DNA of 64,000 nucleotides, from positions 498,130-562,129 of the forward strand of contig NW_006920879.1 of the NCBI RefSeq assembly GCF_000417875.1, read 5' to 3'. The stretch is from Pseudozyma flocculosa PF-1. Taxonomy: Eukaryota > Basidiomycota > Ustilaginomycetes > Ustilaginales > Ustilaginaceae. The position numbers were made by a program, and so were the translations under genes. The notes below the pieces were generated by a model. It was not told the DNA's origin. It made no database searches and saw only the letters and a program-made list of their open reading frames with translations. The stretch's first letter is position 1. Each line of letters starts with the position of its first letter. This document shows, piece after piece, positions 57,797 through 64,000 of the stretch.

Positions 57797-60700
57797 CTAC
57801 TGCTGCTGCCTGCCGGCGACCTGGACGTCGCGCTTCATGTCCTCGAGCGCGCGTACGGCGGCTTCCTGGACCTCTCTCTTCCTCCTCTCCTCTCTGCGCT
57901 TGCTGCCGCGCGTGACGAGCTCCTTTGGCTTGACGTCGGCAAACAGGCTCCAGAAGCTCTCGAGGAGGTAGCAGCCTCCAAAGTCGGCGAGCATCATAGC
58001 GACGAGGCGGGCCTGGTAGGCGCCCTGCATCTTGACGAGCTGGAGCCACTCGTTGAGCTCGATGAAGCTCTCAGTGGCGCCGAGGACGGCGATGGCGCCG
58101 ACCGAGACGAGGCCGTAGTAGAGGTACTTGTTCTCCTTGATGCCCTCGCGCCAGGGCCTGCCGATGTAGTTGACGGCAAACGTCGAGACGGTCTGCGAGA
58201 GTCCGAGGAGGTAGACGCCCGTGTTGAGGAGCGACGGGCTAAACTTGGCCTCGAGGTCGACGACGTCGTCGGGCTGCTCGTAGATGACCGAGAGGCGCTG
58301 GATGTAGTACATGGTGGCGACGTGGAGCGCCGTCTGGGTGAGGATCGAGCCAAAGACGTAGACGTTGAGGATGTTGGTGACGGGGCGCTCCTTGCTCAGC
58401 TTGTCGATGGGCTGGGCGCGCGAGATGCAGAGGAAGCAGACGCTGGCCAGCATGCCCGAGATTGTCACCTGGTAGTCGCCAAACTTGATGCCCTCGAGGT
58501 AGAGGACCGAGAGCGAGTAGGCCTGGATGAGGCAGTTGAGCGCCAGGATCTTGTACATCTGGATGGTGGCGACGAGCGTGCAGCGGCCCTGACGGACAAT
58601 GGCGAGCACCGAGGCGACGTTGGACAGCTTCGAGGTGAATGGGGCGGCGACCGAGGCGTCTCCAAGGCGGATCTGGGGCGGTCCGTCGTCGAGGTCGGCG
58701 TCAGCCATCTGGGCCGTGATGGCCGAGAGGTCAAATTTGGCCGTACGATCGACGGTGCGCTGGTTCTGCATCTTGGCCAGCGCCTCGTCGCGCGCCTTTT
58801 CGAGGTCCGGGTAGAGGGTCTTGAGCGCCGGCGGCACCGGCGGCGGCGGCTGACCGAAGCGCGCCGTCAAGCTGAGCTGCGACTCGTAGACCTTCTTCAT
58901 GCGCTCATTGCGCTGGTGCTCGGCAATCTTCTGGAGGTCCTCGGGCGTGCCGTCGAGGAGCGCCACGCCAATGTTGGCCGCCTTGAGCGCGCCGACGTCG
59001 TTGGTGCCGTCGCCGGCCATGAGCGTGACGAAGCCGAGCTGCTTGAGCGAGTTGAGGATAAACTCCTTCTGGCTCGGCGAGACGCGGGCGTAGACAAACG
59101 TGTGCTGCACGAGCTGGTTCCAGGCGGCGGCGTTGTCCTGGTACTGCTTCATGGCGGCGCCCGTGATGCAGATGTCGTGGTCCTTGAACAGCGCGGCGTC
59201 GAGCGGGTCCGACGCCCTGACGGGGATCAGGCGCGACTCGTCGACCGAGCGCCAGATGAGCTCATCGTCGCTCTTGGCGCCCTCGCGCAGGTCGAGGATG
59301 AGGACGTCGCGGTCGACGATCTCGACCTCGGACGCCACGTGGCACGCCGTCAGCGGGTTGTCGCCGGTGATCATGATGCAGCGGTGCGACGAGTCGTTGA
59401 GCTGCTTGATCGAGGCGACGGCGTCGGGCTTGAGCGGGCAGTGGAAGACGAGGAAGCCGGCAAAGGCGAGACCGCTCTCGACCTGGTCGCGGGTGACGTT
59501 GTTGACCTTGCCGGCGTCCTTGACGTCGTCCATGAATTTGTAACCGAGCGCGAGCACCCTACTGCCACGTCGAGTGAAGCCCTTGTAGGTCTCGTCGTAG
59601 TGGGCGGGCAGGTTGGCGTACATCGACTTGAGCGTCTCGGGCGCGCCCTTGACGGCGGCCAGCGTCCTGCGCGAGCCGCCGGCGTCGACGACGAAGCTGA
59701 CGGTCGACATGCGCTTGAGCGCCGACGAGAACTGGAAGCGGCGGCGGACGTTGATCGTGAAGCGGTGGTTCGAGGCCTTGGGGTCGGTGGGCGAGAGCAC
59801 GTCGCCCTTGTTGAGCTTCCAGTCCATAGCCTCGAGCGTCGTCTTTTCCATCGGGTCTCCCACCAGGCCGTCCTCGAGCAGGACGAGCGCGTGGGCCGAG
59901 GCGAGGGTAAGCGTGGCCTCGCTCGAGGCATCCTTGAGCGGCACCAGCCTGGCCTCGCCGCTCGGAGCGCAGTCGGCGACGCCCTGCACCTCGAGGTCCT
60001 CGCCGGTGATGGTGCCGGTTTTGTCAAAGCAGCAGACATCGACCCTGCCGGCGTAGGGGATGCGGAAAGGCTCGGTGCAAAAGATGGCGTACTTGGCCAG
60101 CGCCATAAGCGACGCATTGACCGCCATCGACAGCTCCATGGGCAGCTCGGGCGGCACGACCGACGTGATGATGAGGACGCAGTCGAGCAGCAGCTTGCCC
60201 TTGGGGCGCTCCATCTCGGTGCCAACGACCCAGACGTAGGCGCTGGCGGCGATGGCGAAGACGAGGAGGAAGCCGATAAAGACGAAAGACTCGAGGTTGT
60301 TGGCCGTGACGCGGTTCTCGTTGGTAAAGACCATAAGGCGGATCAGTTGGCCCTGCGAGGTACCGAAGCCGGTCTTGAGGACGACGCCGAGGGCACCGTT
60401 GTCGGGCGCCTGCAGCTTGCCGTACGGGCCGTCGGCTTCGGGGCGGGTGGTCTGGAGCACCTTTGTGCCGCCAAAGACGACGTTGTTGCGGTCGACGCCG
60501 TTGACGTCTAGGACATCGGAGGCGTCGCGCAGCTCGATGCTCTCCTTGAGCAGCGGCGTGCTCTCGCCGCTAAGCATGGCCTCGTTGACGATCGTCGAGC
60601 CCGAGACGAGGAGCAGGTCGCAGGGGGTGGCCGAGTCCTCCTTGGAGCGGTCGATCGAGACGAGGTCTCCCGGCAGAAGCTCGGTGGTCTGCACCTCGGT

Positions 60701-61543
60701 CCAGGCGTTGGCGCGGTAGACCCAGATGGCGTAGGGCTTGATCGACATCGTGCGGAACTCGTTGAGCGTGCGGAGGCGCTGGAAGACGACAGTGCACTCA
60801 AAGACGACCAGCATGAAGAGGGTGAAGAGCGAGTAGTACCAGTACTCGTCGAGCATCCAGAGGCCGACGCAGAAGACCTGAAACACGAAAAAGGGAGCGA
60901 CGGCGTGCTCGATAAAGAGGTCGGCGAAGCGGGGCATGGGGATGTCGAAGTGGTTCTTGCCAAAGGTGCCCAGGGCGAGGTCGACCTCGGACTGGGTGGT
61001 GAGGCCGTGGCTGCCCTGGAACTGGCCCAGCGTGGGCTGGGCATCGGCGGGGTAGGGCAACCTGCGGAAGGTGGGCACCTGGATGAGGGGCGAGACGAGG
61101 ATGTCGGTCTTTGCGGCGGTGGGGTCCGGGTTGGCGAGGATGTACTTGTCGGCCTGGTAGGTGAATGCGTACTCGACGGGCATGCCCGGCCTGCGGGTGG
61201 TGTTGAGGGGCACGATCTCGCCCTCGCCCTTGTGCGGGTGCGGGAAGATGCGTACGAGCTGGGCATCGTCGAGGCTGCGCGCCGAGGTGCAGGTGATGAT
61301 GGCCTTTGCGGCGATGGACCACTTTGTCACTAGGAAGCTCAGCGCGTGGAGGGTGACGAGGCCGACGGTGTAGACAAAGGTCCACTCCTCGCTGCGGATC
61401 CAGTCATCGTAGCGGACGAGGTAGGCGTAGGCGGCGATGGGGTAGAGCGAGAGGAAGGGAAGGACATAGAGGTGCAGGTGGAAGGGGATGGCGCGGTGCA
61501 GGGTGACGCTGGCAATCTCGGGAGACTGCACGGCGATGGCCAT
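57797..61543 (-). CDS. SPF1: P5A-type ATPase SPF1/ATP13A1 (1248 aa, single exon)
   Basis: The start at 61543 has an excellent context (GCCACCATGG) and opens MAIAVQSPEIASVTLHRAIP; the longer upstream frame to 61894 has no similarity. Blocks in order: YTVGLVTLHALSFLVTKWSI, VVFECTVVFQRLRTLNEFRTM, LLPGDLVSIDRS and MLSGESTPLLKESI (actuator). Then come VVPPELPMELSMAVNASL (P5A helix 4 signature PPELP), CCFDKTGTIT (phosphorylated Asp507), CIMITGDNPLTA and LMAGDGTNDVGALKAANIGVALL. SPF1 is an ER membrane dislocase that removes misinserted tail-anchored or moderately hydrophobic helices and affects ER sterol and manganese balance. Length fits the family. The C-terminal tail is basic and ends RQQQ. Confidence 0.95.
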   Translation of the reverse strand: MAIAVQSPEIASVTLHRAIPFHLHLYVLPFLSLYPIAAYAYLVRYDDWIRSEEWTFVYTVGLVTLHALSFLVTKWSIAAKAIITCTSARSLDDAQLVRIFPHPHKGEGEIVPLNTTRRPGMPVEYAFTYQADKYILANPDPTAAKTDILVSPLIQVPTFRRLPYPADAQPTLGQFQGSHGLTTQSEVDLALGTFGKNHFDIPMPRFADLFIEHAVAPFFVFQVFCVGLWMLDEYWYYSLFTLFMLVVFECTVVFQRLRTLNEFRTMSIKPYAIWVYRANAWTEVQTTELLPGDLVSIDRSKEDSATPCDLLLVSGSTIVNEAMLSGESTPLLKESIELRDASDVLDVNGVDRNNVVFGGTKVLQTTRPEADGPYGKLQAPDNGALGVVLKTGFGTSQGQLIRLMVFTNENRVTANNLESFVFIGFLLVFAIAASAYVWVVGTEMERPKGKLLLDCVLIITSVVPPELPMELSMAVNASLMALAKYAIFCTEPFRIPYAGRVDVCCFDKTGTITGEDLEVQGVADCAPSGEARLVPLKDASSEATLTLASAHALVLLEDGLVGDPMEKTTLEAMDWKLNKGDVLSPTDPKASNHRFTINVRRRFQFSSALKRMSTVSFVVDAGGSRRTLAAVKGAPETLKSMYANLPAHYDETYKGFTRRGSRVLALGYKFMDDVKDAGKVNNVTRDQVESGLAFAGFLVFHCPLKPDAVASIKQLNDSSHRCIMITGDNPLTACHVASEVEIVDRDVLILDLREGAKSDDELIWRSVDESRLIPVRASDPLDAALFKDHDICITGAAMKQYQDNAAAWNQLVQHTFVYARVSPSQKEFILNSLKQLGFVTLMAGDGTNDVGALKAANIGVALLDGTPEDLQKIAEHQRNERMKKVYESQLSLTARFGQPPPPVPPALKTLYPDLEKARDEALAKMQNQRTVDRTAKFDLSAITAQMADADLDDGPPQIRLGDASVAAPFTSKLSNVASVLAIVRQGRCTLVATIQMYKILALNCLIQAYSLSVLYLEGIKFGDYQVTISGMLASVCFLCISRAQPIDKLSKERPVTNILNVYVFGSILTQTALHVATMYYIQRLSVIYEQPDDVVDLEAKFSPSLLNTGVYLLGLSQTVSTFAVNYIGRPWREGIKENKYLYYGLVSVGAIAVLGATESFIELNEWLQLVKMQGAYQARLVAMMLADFGGCYLLESFWSLFADVKPKELVTRGSKRREERRKREVQEAAVRALEDMKRDVQVAGRQQQ

Positions 61544-62046
61544 GGTGGCGGCGGTGGGGCGAGATTGGACGATTCGAGGAAAAGGCGCGATGCTTTTCCA
61601 GTCGTCCTTGCCTTGCTTGCCCGTTTCTTGACGAGGAGGTGGTGGTGGTAGCGGTGGCGTGTGGGGTCGAATGTGACTTGGGACAAAGAGGCCGAGCGCC
61701 GGTGCAGCTGCCGCCCCAGGGCCGCCAGCCAGGAAGAAGTGGCCCAGCGGGCACCGCACACCGGCTTCGGCCCCGATCACGCCAGAGCAGCCCAAGCTGG
61801 CTTGCTTCCGCTCGTCATCCATTCGGGCGAGAAAAGAAAATCCAGCGGGCCAGCGACAAACGCGCCAAACGCGCCGCCGCCGCCGCTCCTCCACCTATGG
61901 CGGCGTGCGGTGCGTCCAACAGCGCGGCCGCCGTCGTTGGAGAAAGAGTACGTGCGCACAACAACACCTCGCTGCGTCGCTCTCGCCTCGATCTCGCCAC
62001 CCATCTCGTGTCACACATCCTCCGCCACTGCGCATCGCTTTCAAAA
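61544..62046. promoter_or_regulatory. Divergent promoter between SPF1 and DAD4
   Basis: 503 bp between divergent starts. Strong Kozak sequence on the SPF1 side; no TATA box seen. Confidence 0.45.
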
Positions 62047-62538
62047 ATGGAGAATCCCTACGTGAGCAGTTAGACAGATAGACAGACAGACACTTAGCCC
62101 CGTAGCCACGCGAGACACTTGCGCTGACCGACCACATCGCCTTTGCCCCTCTCGACCGACCGACGACCGACAGGAAGAGCGGCAGTCGCTCCTCCTCGAG
62201 CGCATCATCCGCAACGTGTCGCTGCTCAACGAGGCGCTCAAGGAGGTATCCACCTCCGTCACCCAGATCAACCAGCACAACCAGGCCATCACCATCGCCG
62301 GCGAAATGTGGGAGGGCGTGAGTGCGATGCGCCGCGCGCACCACCATCCTCTTCGTTGCTGCCAGGCACCCGTGCTCATTCCACCCCATCCCCCCTTTCC
62401 CTTTGGGCCCACCTGGCTTGCTGCTGATGACGACAGTATCGGAGGAACGCGGCATTTAACTTGCAGAACATCGATGGGCTCGCCGACCAGCACGCCTCGC
62501 CGGACACACGGAGCGACGAGACCCAGCACGCTGCATAG
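62047..62538 (+). CDS. DAD4: DASH/DAM1 complex subunit DAD4 (86 aa, 3 exons)
   Basis: Exons 62047-62061, 62174-62317 and 62437-62538. The first exon encodes only MENPY, the same start as budding-yeast Dad4 (MENPH). Exon 2 gives EERQSLLLERIIRNVSLLNE and ALKEVSTSVTQINQHNQAIT, then AGEMWEGY into exon 3 with RRNAAFNLQN. This agrees with yeast Dad4 along its length; a hydrophilic tail of about 20 residues is extra. DAD4 is part of the ring complex that couples kinetochores to microtubules in fungi. The 15-bp first exon makes the gene easy to miss. Confidence 0.9.
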
Positions 62539-63221
62539 CCTCGTCGTCTGGCCGCGCAAGTCGACCTAGTGCTGTCCGTGGTCAAGCCCTCGCTATCCTC
62601 GTCCAATCCCGCTCATTCTGTCTGTACACTACCGCTTGCGCTCCATTTGGCAACGCCCCAAGATACCCTCACCCCTGAGCCTACGCCAACTTTCCGAGCC
62701 GTCCCTTCCAGCCTCGCACTCTCGGGTAGGCATGTGAGCTCGGGCGGCCGGTGAGACCACTGCACCGCCTTCCGGGTATCCAAATGTGGATGTGGGGAAC
62801 CTCATCGATTTGAGAAGGCAAGAGGGGGTGAAAGGGGAGGAGCTAGGCTACAAAGTGAAGGGAGAGCGAATGCTATGCGCACAGCATTGAAGAGCAGAGG
62901 AGGGGAGGGGGCGGAAGAGAGCATCGACTAGCAGCGGACAAGGGGACACGAGATCGCCGTTGATCCGAGTACGGGGCAGTGCCAAGAGACGGGGCTCTGC
63001 GACGCGCATCCAGCTCAACTAGAACCGAAAACGCGAGCAAGAGCCTGGGTGATGGTGGGGACCGAGCCGGGGCTGGTATATACGTCTGCTGCAAACGTCG
63101 CAGGGACGGCCGGCCGGGATGCAGCACCGGCGAAGCGACCCAGCAGTAGCACTGACGGCGGCTTGTCGTGCGCGATGCGGAGAGCCGGACTGACCGTCCA
63201 TCACAGGAGAGTCGACGTCCT
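62539..63221. other. Convergent 3' region between DAD4 and the rhodopsin gene
   Basis: 683 bp between facing stop codons, purine-rich on the plus strand near 62820-62960. No further gene recognised. Confidence 0.45.
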
Positions 63222-64000
63222 TTAGGCGTCCTCGGCGCGGGGCTCCGACGAGATGGCGCCGTATCCGCCACCGCCGGGGCTGCCAGCGGGGGCGCAGAGG
63301 CTCTCGGGGACGAGGACGTGGCCCTCGTCGGGGGTGGCGAAGAGGAGCCAGGCGCCCCAGACGGGCTTGGCGATGACGTCGAGGATGGCAAAGAAGAGGA
63401 TCTCCTTGTCGGCCGACAGCTTGCCCGTGCCCTCGCACAGGGCAAACGCGACGGGGTAGAGCGACCAGACGACGACGAGCGCCAGGCTGACCTGGTTGTA
63501 CAGGCCGCCGACCTTGGGTCCGCGGTGGAAGGCCGTCGAGCGTCCCGAGGTGACGAGCTGGATAATGATCCAGACGAGGGCGATGCAGCTAAAGGCGAAG
63601 AAGCCCCACTTGCCAGTCTTGACGGGGTGGAAGCCGGCAATGACACCAGTGATGATCATGACCAGGTCGGCGATGATCAGCACGATGATCTCGGCCACGG
63701 GGAGGCCGGCAAGGAAGGTGAGGTCGAGCAGGAGCAGCGGCGTGGTGAAGGCCCAGTCGATGTCTGCGGGGGCGGTAGTGAAGCGGGGCACCGGAGACAA
63801 AACAGGCGAAAAGAGACGCGACGGGGTCAGCGTGGCTCCTGTACCAACCTCGCGAAGCCTGCAAGGCGCTCCATAGGGCCCTCCGTACGCCATCCCTGGC
63901 CTGCTGTCCCGCGCTACTCACATCGGGCGTAGAAGAACTCGCGCGGGCGGGGGTCGTTCTTGGTTCCGACGTTGACAAAGTCCTTGCCGACGCCGGTGGC
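63222..64000 (-). CDS. Fungal rhodopsin, proton-pump type (partial, 5' end off the window)
   Basis: Visible exons on the minus strand: 64000-63922 and 63763-63222, with a 158-bp intron; at least one more exon lies beyond base 64000. The splice joins REFFYARY to IDWAFTTPLLLLDL. Against bacteriorhodopsin numbering this gives Arg82, Asp85 (Schiff-base acceptor), Thr89 and Asp96 (donor). Helix F has WSLYPVAF: Trp182, Tyr185 and Pro186 kept, Trp189 replaced by Phe. A Glu in CEGTG matches Glu194. Helix G has LDVIAKPVWG with Asp212 and the retinal-binding Lys216. All residues needed for outward light-driven proton pumping in the plasma membrane are present. The C-terminal tail is Gly/Ser/Glu-rich. 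It resembles CarO/Ops-type opsins. Confidence 0.92.

Noticed and set aside
61544..61894. Upstream extension of SPF1 (117 residues)
   Set aside because: No similarity, low-complexity, and the internal ATG at 61543 has an ideal Kozak context and matches where family similarity begins.
57800..63900. Clustering of ER-related genes as a functional system
   Set aside because: GPI14, ERG5, SLY1, UBC7 and SPF1 are scattered among unrelated genes on both strands; eukaryotic housekeeping genes are expected to mix this way.

Overview
This window is nuclear DNA of a GC-rich filamentous or yeast-like fungus, most likely a basidiomycete. Genes are dense, on both strands, and mostly interrupted by short introns of about 80-160 bp, usually with GTGAGT-type donors and CAG acceptors. 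A DASH kinetochore subunit (DAD4), a CYP61/ERG5 sterol C-22 desaturase and a fungal proton-pump-type rhodopsin place it in the fungi. The compact intron style, the protein sequences and an endopolygalacturonase suit Basidiomycota, perhaps the smut-related Ustilaginomycotina. I cannot name a species.

Layout, left to right. 1-2703 (-): ecdysoneless/SGT1-type protein, cut by the window edge. 3456-7618 (+): ULP1-like SUMO protease. 7878-9557 (+): JMJD4-type JmjC hydroxylase. 9615-12616 (-): SelO/FMP40 pseudokinase AMPylase. 13206-15124 (+): GPI14/PIG-M mannosyltransferase. 17574-19557 (+): ERG5/CYP61. 20047-20961 (-): SLX9 ribosome-biogenesis factor. 22822-29302 (+): very large Ran1/Ksp1-like kinase. 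32428-32901 (+): small serine-rich protein of unknown function. 33296-35766 (-): SLY1. 36393-37920 (+): peroxisomal acyl-CoA thioesterase ending in SKL. 38373-39550 (+): flavin-reductase-like protein. 39655-40554 (-): SAM methyltransferase with a His-rich insert. 41103-45867 (+): tubulin cofactor D. 46079-51061 (-): large class 3 lipase. 52737-53565 (+): UBC7. 54003-55484 (-): secreted endopolygalacturonase. 57000-57080 (-): tRNA-Cys(GCA) with a 9-nt intron. 57797-61543 (-): SPF1 P5A ATPase. 62047-62538 (+): DAD4. 63222-64000 (-): rhodopsin, cut by the window edge.

Most genes are housekeeping. Several act at the endoplasmic reticulum (GPI14, ERG5, SLY1, UBC7, SPF1), two in SUMO or ubiquitin conjugation, and two in tubulin or kinetochore function. 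I see no operon-like logic, no biosynthetic cluster, no transposon and no CRISPR. Longer gene-poor stretches (15.1-17.6, 21.0-22.8, 29.3-32.4, 51.1-52.7 and 55.5-57.0 kb) contain simple repeats, pyrimidine-rich leaders and a few TATA boxes, but nothing I recognise as coding.

The least expected signals are: an eIF4E-binding-like YRPPHLR motif in the large kinase; the His-rich loop in the methyltransferase; a tRNA A-box fragment abutting the tRNA-Cys gene; and the TATA-driven small serine-rich gene. I did not find a clear new system. Intron boundaries were deduced by hand from splice sites, phase and family similarity.
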